Part shown: positions 1 through 12,345 of the stretch, one piece after another
How positions within the stretch are numbered: position 1 is the first letter of the stretch
How the letters are laid out: each line of letters begins with the position of its first letter
Source of the DNA: Zopfochytrium polystomum
Lineage: Eukaryota; Chytridiomycota; Chytridiomycetes; Chytridiales; Chytridiaceae
Reading direction: 5' to 3'
Length of the DNA stretch: 64,000 nucleotides
Assembly: GCA_025765615.1 (NCBI GenBank)
Contig: JAIVFJ010000023.1
Coordinates: forward strand, 186,001-250,000
Notes under the pieces: generated by a model
The model's database searches: none
Told to the model about the DNA's origin: nothing
The model's input: only the letters and a program-made list of their open reading frames with translations
Translations under genes and position numbers: made by a program

Positions 1-1154
1 ACCTTTATGACACTGCCCTCAAAATTATTGAGGACGTGGAGACTATGGGCGGTATGGCGAAAGCTGTTGCTAGCGGCATGCCAAAATTGAGGATTGAAGA
101 GTCGGCAGCAAAGCGCCAAGCGAGAATAGACTCTGGGAGAGGTAATTCTGTCCAGGTGTACTTTTGTTCTCATGTCGTTTGCAGAGGTTATTGTTGGTGT
201 GAACAAGTACATTGTGAAGGATGAGGAAAAGGTGGACGTCCTCGCCATTGACAACACAGCCGTTCGAAACTCACAGGCAAGAATATCTAATTCATAAAAT
301 GCTGGTGCTAACCATCTTTCCTCCTTTAGGTGGCGAAAATTAAAGCGCTGAAAGAAAACCGAGACCCTGTTAAGGTCAGTGAGTGCGAGTGCGGACGACG
401 CCTTTGATCATGTTCTACTTAGGCGGAAGCATGTCTCGAGGCGCTCCGGGAGTGCGCGAAGTCGAACAAGGGCAATCTGCTAGCGCTGTCTATCGACGTA
501 AGTTTTGTCAGCCCATTCCTAATTTTGACCTACAACTTCAGGCCGCTCGGGCTCGATGCACTGTCGGCGAGATTTCCTTTGCGTTGGAGAGTGTTTGGGG
601 CCGTCACAACCCCACCATTCGCGTCATCAGTGGTGCCTACAAGTCAGAGTACGGGGAGCGTGATGAAATCACCGCAACCTTGGAGAAAGTCGAGGTTAGT
701 TTTCGTGTGTTAGTCGCACCTCCGTTGACGTTAAGTATAGGAATTCGCCAAAAAGGCCGGTCGACGGCCTCGTATTCTGGTCGCAAAGATGGGCCAGGAT
801 GGACATGACCGCGGGGCCAAGGTCATCGCGTCTGGTTTTGCCGATCTCGGTTTTGATGTTGATATTGGTCCTCTATTCCAAACACCTGCGGAAGTTGCGA
901 GGCAAGCCGTGGATGCGGATGTTCACGTCGTGGGAGTGTCATCGCAAGCTGCTGGACACAAGACTTTGGTTCCCCAACTTGTGGAGGAGTTGAAAAAGTT
1001 GGGAGCCGGCGACAAAGTCCTTGTGGTTGGCGGCGTCATCCCGCAGCAAGATTACCAATTCCTATTTGATGCTGGTGTTGCTTGCGTGTTTGGGCCAGGA
1101 ACGAGGATCCCCTTGGCCGCTCAGGAAGTTATCTCGAAGATTCCAATCTCATGA
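1..1154 (+). CDS. MUT: Methylmalonyl-CoA mutase, C-terminal part (5' end outside the window)
   Basis: Adenosylcobalamin-dependent enzyme that interconverts methylmalonyl-CoA and succinyl-CoA, normally in the mitochondrial matrix at the end of propionate breakdown. Seen: six exons at <1-141, 185-276, 330-374, 423-497, 542-694 and 741-1154, all joining in frame. They read the end of the barrel domain ([20 protein letters not shown]) and the whole B12-binding domain with the cobalt-ligand motif DGHDRG near 796, then the [12 protein letters not shown] and VVGGVIP segments. The stop is TGA at 1152-1154. Introns are 43-53 bp; the one at 277-329 is GC-AG. The family is well conserved, so the identification is secure. 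Only the start and the substrate-barrel N-terminus are missing, because they lie left of the window. Confidence 0.95.
277..329 (+). other. GC-AG intron in the mutase gene
   Basis: The donor reads CAG followed by GCAAGA and the acceptor is TTTAG. Removing 277-329 keeps the frame and joins the conserved NSQ to VAKIKALKE, so the non-canonical GC donor is required by the protein. Confidence 0.8.
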
Positions 1155-1318
1155 TCTTGATTGTACTTTCGGTTTTGTTTCGTTAAATAAATCCCATTTT
1201 CCTTTCTCGTTGCATGATCATATCGCCTCAAGTGATCCGACCTGCGGCAACATGATGCGTTGGGCAGTGATAAATAGTCAAAAATTACTTGTGAATTCCA
1301 CTTGACAAACTTGGAGAC

Positions 1319-2641
1319 ATGCTCGCATTCGCTCTGGTAGCTTTCGTGGGAAGCCTTTCGGTCCATGCAGATGCGTCGACTCCATGCACCATGGCACAGA
1401 AGGTACGTTGAGGCCATGAGATCCGTCACTGAAGAACCTTGGTGCAGGTGAACGCGTATAGGGCCGCCTTCGGTCTTCCACCGTTCTATCTGGATGGCCG
1501 CCTCAATGCTGTTGCACAGGCGCATTCTGACGAGTAAGCGTCGTTTCACCGAGAAATTTGCGGGAAACGAAAGGGGATGCTTTTCTGATCACAGCCCAGT
1601 ATGGCGAAGAACTGCGGTATGCAGCATGAATCCTGCAATGGCCAAAGCTGGGGTGAGAGACCGAAGCCGCAATTGAAAATTAATTGGCTTTCGCTTTGAA
1701 AGGAAGCCGTGTTGCCGCCTACTTTCCCAGCTGGACCGTGCTCTCCGAAAGTAAGTCTCTACGGAGCTGGCGGAGTTTTTGCAGGTCGCTAACGAATTCC
1801 CTCGAAGACGTCGGAAGCGACACGCTGGTGGAAGACCTCATTCTAGGGGTGAGATAGAGGTATAATTGAACAAACATTGACATCATTGTTTTCCCATGGC
1901 CCTCCCAGGCCTTCCAGCGGTCAGCGGCGCACAACGCGAATCTACTTGGAGCGCAGACCACGTCCGTCGGCTATGGTTTCAGCAACGGATTCTGGACGCA
2001 GGACTTTGCGAGCGAGTCGCCCGAGTTCCCGTCCAACCGCGTGACGTGCCCCGCCATCCCCACCGCCCAGCAGGCGTGGGTGGGAAGAATCAAGACCAAA
2101 CCGGAGGGCCTGTGAGTTGACCTGGTATACGTTCGCCTCCGCTTGTTTAATCGTCCCCTCCCCTTCCGCCCAAACGCCTCCCTTCTTCAAAGCTGCCTGG
2201 ACGCCGGCAACGGAAAAGGCTTTGCCCTTCGGGCGCGAACCTGCGACTCTACCTCAAAGTCGCAACTCTTCACGCTGGTGCCGGCCAACGGCAAGGGCAC
2301 CTTCCTTCTCTACGCGAGCTTGCTGGATTTGTGCGCCGATGTCTTTAGCTCGCGCACCACGCCGGGCGCAACACTTGGGGCAAGTTTTTACAATGCGGAG
2401 GAAGATGTTTCTTTTTTTTATTCCATCTTATCAAACCAACCACCCTTAGGCATGGCCGTGCAACTGGAAAGCAAACCAGCAGTTTACGGTCAGCGCTGAC
2501 GGCGCGATTGTGCCTGCGCATGCCCCGAGCCAGTGCGTGGAGCTGGCAAGCAACAAGGTGCACCCCAGCAACACCATGGTTACTCTTTGGAACTGCAACG
2601 GTGGGGCCAACCAGAAGTGGGTCAAGAGTGTGAGCGGTTGA
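1319..2641 (+). CDS. Secreted CAP-domain protein with C-terminal ricin-B-type lectin domain
   Basis: Predicted extracellular protein of about 297 aa. Exons inferred from reading frame and splice sites: 1319-1402, 1448-1533, 1600-1652, 1703-1750, 1808-1848, 1909-2111, 2193-2379 and 2450-2641. Residues 1-20 form a signal peptide (MLAFALVAFVGSLSVHADA). A CAP/SCP domain follows: VNAYRAAFGLPPF, AQAHSDDMAKNCGMQHESC, SENVG, then HNANLL and SVGYGFSNGFWTQDFA. The C-terminal 125 or so residues form a three-lobed beta-trefoil, with QLF, NQQF and NQKW at the QxW positions. CAP proteins are secreted and often bind lipids or sterols; ricin-B domains bind sugars. A role in cell-wall or host-surface binding is an inference. 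No ribosome-inactivating A-chain is present, so this is not a ricin-like toxin. Intron 2380-2449 is GC-AG. Confidence 0.8.
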
Positions 2642-3269
2642 CGCCACCGAGCCGCCACGGAGCAGCCCCAGCACTGCCCCCCTTACATATTATCAGAGGC
2701 TAAGGTGGCTTCATCCCTATTTGTTTCAACGCACTACATTACTACCTTCACAATTATACCATTATTATTACTATTGCTCCAACTACAACTACTCCTATCT
2801 CCTTTTCCTGATCAAGCCCTCCCATATCCTTGCTTGATCAATCCATGTATACACTGTTAAAGCCGTTTGCGCTGATCCAGCTCCGCCCGTCTTTTACTGA
2901 AAAGGCCCGCCTTTTCCCCATAATCTTGCCTTCCAAACAACCAAGTTTAAACATAATACACCTCCATTGGTCACTCGGAAAAAAGAAGCGCATGAATTCA
3001 AGGAAGTAGGCTTGGGGAATCGTTTGGTTTGTCTGGGTTTCAACTCAAAATGGAATACAACCTTCCTTCCTTCAGCCCTCCTACATTCTCTTCTCTTGTC
3101 TGCCCAACACGAGTTCTCCCATTCCCCCATTGAAACGGAACTTTTCAGCATCCACTCTACTCTATTGCGCACAGTACACCCCTCCAACTATTGCCAGACC
3201 AACCTCCACCACTCCATCCTCGCTCAATCCCGTCTCAACCCCTCTTCTCCCCACTTCCCAACCCAGCTC
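2642..3269. other. Convergent intergenic region, no gene seen
   Basis: AT- and pyrimidine-rich DNA between the 3' ends of the CAP-lectin gene and the kinase gene. Open frames here show no family signature. It probably holds the two 3' untranslated regions. Confidence 0.6.
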
Positions 3270-4279
3270 TCACGCGCCCGGAGTCGTTGGCGACCCTCCG
3301 TTGACGGTGGGCGAGTCCGGGTCCAAGTGGTCGACATTGACGGCGTCGGACCGGCCCTCCATAGGGTCCTCGCACTTCATTCCGGGCGTTTTCGGGACGC
3401 CGCCCGCCGCGGGTCCCTTTGTGTAGTCGAACACGCCAAACTTTTCGTCCATCAGGCGGATCTGCTTTTCGTACGGGGACTCGTCCTCGTGCTTGATGTC
3501 CGACTCGGTCGCGTTCGACTTTTTCTTTCTTGGCTTGACTTTGAGTGGGTTTTCTTCGAGGAGGAGTTCCTCTAGCTCGTGTGTGGCGTCGAAGTTTGCC
3601 TTTTTTGACTGGGTGGGCGGGGGCGAGGGAAAGGAGGTCATTAGAAACCAAGGGACGACGGTGGTGGATGGAAGGTGTCCAGTGAGTACTTGGTAAAATT
3701 GAGGAAGAGATATGCGGGAGAGGGTGGCAGAGAGAGAGAGAGAGAGAGATCAGGTTCTACACCCACATCAGGTACAAACGGCACCGCAATCTCCTTCGCC
3801 TCGACCTGCTTCCACTCCCACGGACTGAACCACGGGTGCTCTCTGATCTTAACGTCGCCCCCGCTCTCTTGAGCCCCGAGCCGCTTCGACAGGTCGCGCT
3901 CGAGAAACTTTAGGATGATGTCGCGGAACTCGACCGAGAGCTGCGCCTGGCCGACTGAGGGCGGTAGGTCGACTGGGTCCTTTTCGATCGACTCCGTAAG
4001 CTCTTCGTTCGTTTTTTCCGCGGAATGGTCGCTTGTTGGGGAATGGGGTTGGGGAAGGGGTGAGGGGGATATGAGGGACGTTAAGAAACAAGCACAAGGA
4101 AAAACTAAATGGAACATGCGAACTTTGCCGTAAGCCAGCTCGTAGGCCACAACGCCGAGACTCCACCAGTCGACTGCGTTAAGATATCCCTTTTTTCTCA
4201 AAACCTCGGGAGCTTCCAGTGCGTGCAAAGAACGCGGGGAGGAAAATAGGGTTGGGGTCAGCTGCTGTGGTGGAACAAA

Positions 4280-4316
<37 letters not shown>

Positions 4317-5232
4317 TAAACACGAACAGTGCCCACCACTCACCCATGTACGCCATACTTCCCGCAACGGCCGTGAGCGGCTTCTCCTCCCGGTAGTGCA
4401 CTGCGATGTTAAAGTCGGTGATGGTCGCGTGTCCCTGTTCGTCCAGCAGCACTGTTTCGCGGGGCGCGGGGAGCGGGGCGATGGCGAACAAGGAGGCGAG
4501 GTGGATAAGAACTTAAGTTACGACACATCACACGCCCCGCCCCCCCGAACCATTGTCCGGCTTCAAGTCTCGATGCACAATTTTCTTCGAGTGCAGGTAG
4601 GACAGTCCGCAAGCTATTTCCGCTGTGTAAAACTTGACCATGTCCTCGGGCATGTGGGTCATGCGGCTGAGGTGGAACCGCAGGTCGCCACCCAGGGCGA
4701 GGTCGAGGACCATGAAGAGATTCTCGTCATCCTGGAAAGCAAACCGGAGGTTGCTGGCAAAAAGAAGTGATTGGATGCGGAAAAAACGCGATGAGGGTGG
4801 CGCGGGGATTGGGGTGTAATGGTGTGGCGGCCAAACAAAGGGCTTCAATGAACTGTGGTGACGAAGACGGGAGGGTGTTTCCGCTTACCAAATAAATGGG
4901 TTTTGAATCTCCTCCAGCAGGTACCGCTCGCATATTATGTTTTCTACGGCCGACATTTCTATGCATTTCTTCTTGTTTATGTACTTGAGAGCGTACAATT
5001 TCTTCGTCTGTTTGTGTTGGACTATTCGAACTTTACCAAAAGCACCTTTTCCGACCGATCGGAGAAGCTCGAAGTGGCCAAGCTCAACTGCGGGTCGGCC
5101 GATGCGGAAGTTGGAGCAGATCATCAGAAATCGGCTCGGATATGACAGCGGCAACTCTGCCGGTGAGAAACTATGATCTCTACCTTCTCCTTGGAAGTCG
5201 ATCACCTCAGGCTTACAACATGATGCACCCAT
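3270..5232 (-). CDS. YANK/STK32-family serine/threonine protein kinase
   Basis: Membrane-anchored AGC-type kinase. It starts at 5232 with MGASCC, the N-myristoylation plus palmitoylation pattern of STK32/YANK kinases. Exon 1 is 5184-5232 and exon 2 is 4889-5087; later exons run down to the stop at 3270. Motifs in order: GKGAFGKV (P-loop), ALKYINKKK (lysine), GGDLRFHL (hinge side), HRDLKPDN (catalytic loop near 4560), ITDFNIA (DFN in place of DFG, typical of YANK), APEVL, AVDWWSLGVVAYEL, and HPWFSPWEW. The tail has THELEELLLEENPLK and PYEKQIRLMDEKFGVFDY, matching the STK32 C-terminal extension. The intron near 4281-4313 carries a 33-base A run (T run on the sense strand). The substrate is not deducible from sequence. 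Confidence 0.9.
4281..4313. repeat. Homopolymer A(33) inside a kinase intron
   Basis: Uninterrupted run of 33 A on the plus strand. It reads as poly-T before an acceptor on the sense strand of the kinase gene. Length polymorphism or sequencing slippage is likely here. Confidence 0.9.
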
Positions 5233-5334
5233 TCCATTAAGATGGTGGACCTGACAATCCAACAAAAGAGAAACTATATTCGGTTTCGAAAAAAAATTGG
5301 CCAGGTGTAGAAAAAAATACAAAGCAGATCCCCT

Positions 5335-7572
5335 TTAGTGCGAGGGGCCGCTGGCCATCATTTCCTCGCGACTACGAATCTTGGTGGTGGTAATGAACCA
5401 AGGGCTGATGATAGAAATCACACCGAACGGAATAGCGTAACGGAAAATTTTTTGGAATGAAGACACATACGCGTGTATGATCATAGCGTTCTGCTCTGGC
5501 GTCAGCCCCGGGAGGTTGTTCAGGGCGGACAGAGAGGTGCTGGAACCTCCCTGGTCTTGCGCAGCCTTGAGGTAGTCAATCAAGAACTGTGGAAGTTCTG
5601 ATATGGCAGTCTCAAGAGATCCGTTGAAAATGGTGCTTAGAACTGCAAGACCAATGCCACCGCCAATCGATTGGAAGAAACCGGCAAGAGTGGAGACTGT
5701 GCCGGTTTCCTCCTGAGACACCGCAGCTTGGCAGGCGAGAATAACCATCTGAATGGAGAGACCAAGGCCGATTCCGACAAGGAGGAGGGCTACAATTTGA
5801 ACGGCGTGTGAAGAGAACTCGTCGAGGAACGAGAACCAAATAGTTCCAGCAGTGATGAAAATGGAACCAGTGATGATGAAAGGTTTGTAGCCCTTGACGA
5901 AAGGTAGCAGGATTGTGCCAACGATGGAGAACACTACAAGTCCCATGAGCAAGGGGAGCAACTCAAGACCAGATGCGGTTGCGGAGTCGCCTCGTACAAC
6001 TTGGAAATAAGTTGGGGCTTGCAGTCGAGCAAGGGTTAGTGTTGGAATGGAAAACAACGATGACTCCTACCATAGAACACGAAAGCGAAAAAGCACATTC
6101 CTTGGAAGAAATTCGTCACGAAACACGACACGACGGTTTGGATTTTGAAGACAAATGGTGGAATGATCGGCTCGGGCGGCTGAGTGAGCTCGTACTGGCA
6201 AGAGGAGATTAGGCGCTGAAAAAATGCCGAAACACAAACGCCCATACCCAGACAAAGACCGAGATGAGCACAGCAGCGACAATGTAGCTCGCGATGACTT
6301 GAGGGGAGGACCACGCCCACTTTGTTCCGCCCAGTGTGGTTGGGAGCAAAATCATGAGGACACTGACGAGAAGAAGAACCGCACCAATCATGTCGATGCG
6401 CTTAATCTGCTCTTTGAGAGAGGCAGCCTTAAACGGAATCCTGAGGAAGAGGAAAACAAGGATGCCCGCGACGGCACCGACTGGGAATTGCAGGTCAGCA
6501 CAGAGTTTACCGTTGAAAGCGGCAGAGAGAACGCACCAGGAAGGTTAATTAGGAATGCCCATCGCCAGGTCAGGTGATCCGTGAAAGCTCCACCAAGCAA
6601 CGGCCCAATAATGGTAGAGACTCCAAAATTAATCCAGAGAACGGTGAGGTATTTTGGCCGCTCTTCCAGAGGAAACATGTCGGAAATACTGATGATGATC
6701 ATGGCAAGGAGGAAAGCCCCCCCAATGCCTTGGATCGAGCGGAACAAAATCAGCATTTCAATGCTCTTCGCCCCACCGCAACCGGCGGATCCCGCCATGA
6801 AAACAATAATTCCACTGTTGAGGATATCAGACGATGGCTCCAAGGTGCAAGAGCTTCAGGAGGGACTTACAAGAGGGTGAGGGGGCGGTGACCAAAGATT
6901 TGGGCGAACTTTCCGACCAGTGGCTGGAAGGCATTGAAGGTGAGCACGTAGGCGGTGGCGACCCAAGAAATCTGCGAGAATGCGTTGAGATCGCTACTAA
7001 TGGCGCCAAGGGCGGTTGAAACGATCGTCTGCGGGTGGGTTGGGTTGGGTAAGTAAGACACGATTGTTGAAACATGAAAGACACAGATCCAAAGTGTGCT
7101 TACGGCATCCAGGGCGGCTATTACGTGCCATCGCATCCAGTCCGTTAGTTGAGGGGAAGTATGAGACAGAGGTGCAATCAGGGGGCAGAACGGGCAGCAT
7201 GGAGAGAGGGACTTTACCGAGGAAGTGGGCTGAGACAAGGCCAAAAAACAGTGGGACGAGTGTTGCGGTGGTCCACTTGACGAATTGTGGAGCATCCGGG
7301 TCAACAGCAGCCTCGACGTCCGCCGCCGGCTTGGCATCCTTTGAGGCGGTCGACTCTGCAGAGTCTGCGACGACGAACGCTTTGCTGTCACTGGCGTCGA
7401 CCACCACATCCAAGGTCGTTGCCGACGCCGAATCGAGTGCCTTGCTCGAAGCGCCGGGGCTGGGGCTAGCCGAGGTTGTTGCTGCCGAAACGACATCAGC
7501 TGGCGCGCCCGCCCCAGCAGCAGTGGCGGCGCCGGGTTGTTGCTGCTCGTGGGTTGGTGCGGTCGAGTCCAT
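5335..7572 (-). CDS. MFS drug:H+ antiporter, DHA2-type, 14-TM transporter
   Basis: Proton-driven exporter of the plasma or vacuolar membrane. The start is taken at 7572 (MDSTAPTHEQ); an in-frame ATG at 7641 would add 23 residues. A hydrophilic Ala/Ser-rich N-terminus of about 115 aa precedes TM1 (WTTATLVPLFFGLVSAHFLG). The DHA2 signature follows: STALGAISSDL, SWVATAYVLT, FQPLVGKFAQIFGHRPL, then FRSIQGIGGAF and IIGPLLGGAFTDHLTWRWAF. The last exon gives further TM helices and ends SREEMMASGPSH at 5335. Small introns interrupt at about 7100, 6830, 6500, 6200 and 6040. The family exports drugs, basic amino acids, polyamines or siderophores; which one applies here cannot be read from sequence. Confidence 0.88.
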
Positions 7573-7787
7573 CAGCAAGGAGAAGGAGGTGTGTGGGAGC
7601 GAACGAGTGACGAGGTCAGAGGATTTTATTAGGGGAGACAAGAAAGAAGGGGGGAGTCACTGGGACAGGCGCGATTTTGGAGTATTATCATCATTAGTAT
7701 TCTCATTCCCAGTTGGAGGGAGATGCATGGAGCGCGAGCAAGAGAAGCAGACAGAGAGACAGACAGACAGGGGCGAGAGACAAAGAC

Positions 7788-7834
<47 letters not shown>

Positions 7835-8560
7835 CGAGAGAGAGAGAGAGAAAGAAAGACGCTCCACTGTTTGTTTGCATGAATGTTTTCTCTCGCCCGA
7901 TTTCGCGATGGCGATGTGGATTCTGTTCTCTCCTCCGCTTTTCGGCGAATTTCGACGCACCTCCTCGAAAAAACAAAACAAACGGCACCCCCCTTCCACC
8001 CCACCAGCCCCACTCGATCTCTTCCTCCCGCAGGAATTCACGTAAGGATTGGGTGGTGGTGCGTTGAAAGAGAAAACAAAACCAAAAAGAACGAAAAAGA
8101 AACAAAGACAAAAGTACATGTGCGGATCGGCAGCAGTGGGTCCGAGCGAACTTTCCCAAAAATGGCATCTGGGCCTTCCATCTTCCAAAGAAAAAGAGGA
8201 AAAAAGAAAAAAAAAAAGAAATATAAATTCATGTACAAGATTAAAAATACATACAGGGCGAATGAACAATCACATCACATTCGTTCAAAAGTAAAATTTG
8301 CACTGCGCGGCTTTGCCCCGTCACCTCCGCCCAAAGCTGCCGAGACTGTCTCTTTTGGGCGGATGTTTTCCTTCGCAACGGCCTGCCCCCCTCCACTTCC
8401 CATCTTTTTGTTGACCTCGCTCGCACACAACGTTTGTCAGGTTAGTATAAACCAATTCCATCTCCCATTCTTTTCGCTCACTGTTAAGACGAGCGACAAA
8501 TCAAGAGACAATGACCAAAAAAGTACATATAAAAAAATAATAAATGAGAAAGCGAAGTGT
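7573..8560. other. Upstream region with GA tracts, no gene seen
   Basis: Contains a GA microsatellite (7790-7859) and A-rich, pyrimidine-poor DNA. Open frames on both strands are products of the GA/CT composition (Arg-Glu or Ser-Leu dipeptide strings). It may contain the MFS promoter. Confidence 0.6.
7790..7859. repeat. GA/GAAA microsatellite
   Basis: About 70 bp of near-pure (GA)n with a few AAAG and CGAG interruptions, upstream of the MFS gene start. Confidence 0.9.
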
Positions 8561-9549
8561 TCAGAAAAACTAGGGGATGCCTGTCAACTTGTAAGCAATC
8601 CTTGCCAAAAAACATAAAAAAAAAAAGAAAGAAGAGAAGTCCCACACACAGGCAATCTGTCCCTGGATTGAAAGGAGAGTGGCATGCCACAATGAACATT
8701 GTGTGGCACACTGACAGACAAAGGGGGACAGAAAGAGAGAGAAGTTGCAGCCTTTCAGCACAGCCACACTGGCAAATGGAACCTCCAACAAACTGAGTGC
8801 TGCCATTGCAGCCTTTGGCCGCTCATGCAGCAACCCATTTGGCTGCAACAGGAAGACTGACAGCCTGTTGAATGCAACAGTCAGCTTCGCACTGGCTCCA
8901 AAGTGCTCACAGAACCCAGAGGGAGAAACACCAACAGCCAGTTGACTTTAGTTCAAAAAAAGAGGCCGTCATTGATTGATAGATAGACAACAGCCCGTTG
9001 ACTGCAAAGAGACAGAGAGATAGATATCGAGACACACAGCCCATTGACTGCCACTCCCTAGACAGACAACCTGTTGACTGCCACTCTTATAGACAGACAG
9101 CCTGTTGACTTCATTCCATTTTTAGTTTTTAGAGCATGATTGAAATGCAAAAGAGAGAGAGAGGGAGAGAGAGAGGTCGGGAGGGAGGGAGGGAGGAGAG
9201 AGAAGCTGGATTGTTTTTTCAGTCAGGGGGCTCCCCACCCCTCTCCACCCCCGCTCAATCGATCAAGAGAGATAGAGAGAGAGAAAGAGACTCCTCACTT
9301 GTCTATCCTGACACCTTCCTGTGGTTGCGTCGAATTGCTTGCAGCTGCCTTATCAGATGGGTTGGTCTGCCTCCAATGAGATGGTCAGAGTCACCCCACC
9401 CCCAAGCGAGAAAGTAACCAAGAACTGCAGGGAGGGACAGAGACAGAGGCAGTGAAACAGATAGAGAGATAAGGAAGAGACAGAGAAACAGAGGAAAATA
9501 TGTTTTTGAGTCAGGGGGCTCCCGCCCCCTGAGCCCCCCACTCGAAAGA

Positions 9550-9594
9550 GAGGAGAGAGAGAGAGAGAGAGTGTGTGTGTGTGTGTGTGTGTGG
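9550..9594. repeat. Compound (GA)n(GT)n microsatellite
   Basis: (GA) for about 20 bp runs directly into (GT) for about 22 bp. The same GA-to-GT switch recurs at 10789-10850. Confidence 0.9.
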
Positions 9595-9748
9595 CAGGGA
9601 GAGAGAGAGAGTGAGAGAAAGCAGGACAGGGAGAGAGAGCCAGAGGCAGAGAGAGAGAGAGAGAGAGAGCGACAGAGCAAAGAGATGGAGAGACAGACAA
9701 AGAGACAGACAGCCTGTTGACTGTCAGTCCCAGAGAGTGAGGGAGAGG

Positions 9749-9788
<40 letters not shown>

Positions 9789-10781
9789 CGGGAGAGGGGA
9801 GCGGGAGAGAGAGAAACAGGGAGAGAGACAGGGAGAGAGAGAGAGAAAGAGAGATAGAGACAGAGTGAGAGACAGAGACAGAGAGACAGGGAGAGAAACA
9901 GAGAAAGAGAGACAGAGAGAGAGAGAGCGAAGCGATAGAGAGACAGACAGAGAGACAGACAGCCCACTGACTGCCGGTCCTACAGACAGGGAGGTAGACA
10001 GACAACGCATTGAGCTCCTTCCTTTTCTGATTTTTCTGCAGAGTTTTGATTGGGCACCAAAGACAAAAAATTAACCCCCCCCTGCTCCACTAATTGCAAT
10101 TAGAAAATCAGTTTAGCTGCAAATCCTTGTTTTTTTTATTATATAGATAGACTAGGGGATACCCGTTGACTAAAAAGGAATTCTTCCCAAAAAAGTAGGA
10201 AAAAAGAAGATACTGAAGAGTGTGGCAGTCCACAATGAATGCAGTGGCAGGCCATGTAGAGGGATAGGGGAATATTGTTTTCGAGTCAGGGGGTAGGAAC
10301 CCCCTGAGCCCTTGTTGGGGGGGCTGATGCCCCTCAACCCCCCCCCCCCCCCACTCAAAAGAGAGAGGTCGCAGCTGATTTGATAACTTGTTCAACAGCC
10401 CAATAGCCAGAGTCAGAGACATAGAGGATGACAGACAACCCGTTGACTGCCTGTGGACTGCCACTCCCTGACTCAGAAACAGGAAGGAAGGTAGACAGAC
10501 AACCCGTTGACTTCCACTCAAATAGACAGACAGCTTGTTGACTTCCTTCCTTTTTGAATTTCACTGCCACTTTCAGAGAGTGAGAGAGTTACAAATCATT
10601 GAATGATAGAAACCACAGCCCAGTTGATTTTGCAGAATCATAAGCAGAAATAGTATTTTAGTTGGGTTCAGCCACCCCATGCTTCTCTGTATGGGTTGGC
10701 GACAATATTCACACTGTGTTTGGGACACTGATGCCCACTGTTGTCCACTTAAGTGGAACACAGCCGTTTTGTGATGCAAAC

Positions 10782-10788
<7 letters not shown>

Positions 10789-10850
<62 letters not shown>
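10789..10850. repeat. Compound (GA)n(GT)n microsatellite
   Basis: (GA)17 followed by (GT)14 in one uninterrupted tract of about 62 bp. Confidence 0.9.
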
Positions 10851-12019
10851 CAACCTCCCCCTGGCAGTGAGACAGTCATAAAGGACTGAAAGACCAACAG
10901 AGCAACAGACAGACAGAGAAACAGAAAGATAGAGCAGACAGTGAATCCGACAGCCAAGAGCTGAGAGAAGATAAAGGGGGAGTCAGAGAAACAGAGAGGA
11001 GAGAGGGAGAAGAAAACTTTTTATTGAGTCAGGGGGCTCCCACCCTGAGCCCCCCAGTGGGTGCTGCCTCCCCTTCAACCCCCCAGCATGAAAGAGACAG
11101 AGATAGAGTGAGAAATTGCAGACAATTTTATTCCTTTTCCATCAACAGCCAACATACAGAGTCAGACAGAGAGCAAGACAGACAACCCGTTGACTGCCCT
11201 TTGACTGCCAGTCTCAGACTCAGAGACAGGGAGGGAGGAAGACAGACAACCTGTTGACTTCCACTCAGATAAACAGACAGCCCGTTGACTTCCTTTTGAA
11301 TTTTGCCCCTCCGCAAAGCCTTGTTTTCTTTAGAGTGTTGATTTTGCCACTCCGTTCCGATTGGGCACTAAAGAAAAAACATTAAACCCACACTGTCCCC
11401 CCTACTCCACTATTGCAATTAGAAAACAGCTTTACATGGTGGATACAGAGAGAGTGAGAGATAGAGAGAGAGGCTGGGTTGTTTTTTTTTTTGAGTCAGG
11501 GGGCTCCTGCCCCCTGAGCCCCCTGGTGGGGGGGGCTGCCGCCCCCCCTCAACCCCACTGCTTGAAAAAGACAGAGAGTGAGAGTAACATTGCAGACAAT
11601 GTTATTCCTTTTCCATCTACAGCCAACATTCAGAGCCAGAAACAGAGAGCGAGACAGACAACCCGTTGATTGCCTGTTGACTGCCACTCCCAGACTCAGA
11701 GACAGGGAGGTGGACAGACAACCCGTTGACTTCCACTCAGATAGACAGACAGCTGGTTGACTTCCTTTTGGAATTTTGCCACTGCATTTCGACTGGGCGC
11801 CAACGAAAAAAATAGTGTACATAGAGAGGAAGAGATGGAAACGAATACCAAAGGACGTCCGAAAATGTACATAGAAAGAAGGGAAAGAGATGGAGAACCC
11901 GCTGCTGCTGCTCCTTGCGGTGACAATGGCCAAAGGGCGTTGTCACTGCCCACCTTGTGGTCGCATTTGTGCAGAGCACAACTCCACACCCACCTGCACC
12001 TGCCAGGAAACAGAGAAGA

Positions 12020-12033
12020 GGGAGGAAGAGAGA

Positions 12034-12072
<39 letters not shown>

Positions 12073-12345
12073 AGACAGAGAGACAGATAGAATGACAGGG
12101 AAGAGACAGATAGACAAAGGGCAAAAAAAATTCTCTGCCCGAAAGAGAGAGAGAGAGACAGAGAGAGAGAGAGGGAGAGAGAGAGAGAAAGGCAGAGAGG
12201 GAGGAGTGAGAGAGAGTTAGACAGATACACAGACAGACAGACAGACAGACAGGCAAAGAGAGGAGAAACAGAGTGAGAGAGAGACAGACAGACAGAGAGA
12301 GGCAAGCGACAGAGAGAGAGACAGAGCGAAGAGGCAGAGAGACAG
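12020..12345. repeat. GA/GACA-rich simple-sequence block
   Basis: Long (GA)n runs alternate with GACA tetranucleotide runs, for example a stretch of repeated CAGA at about 12228-12255. No coding signal. Confidence 0.85.

Noticed and set aside
1319..2641. A ricin-like toxin
   Set aside because: Only the carbohydrate-binding B-type trefoil is present; there is no N-glycosidase A-chain, and the partner is a CAP domain.
7713..8270. Long open frames of Arg-Glu or Ser-Leu repeats on both strands
   Set aside because: They come from a GA/CT microsatellite that is open in several frames at once, with no domain and no splice logic.
9303..10010. A 235-aa Ser/Leu-rich minus-strand frame resembling a membrane protein
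   Set aside because: It translates the GA-rich array; overlapping frames are equally long and equally low in complexity.
9000..11770. The regularly recurring GACAGACAACCCGTTGACT units as a CRISPR array
   Set aside because: Units are degenerate, spacers are not unique or constant in length, and the genome is eukaryotic with spliceosomal introns.
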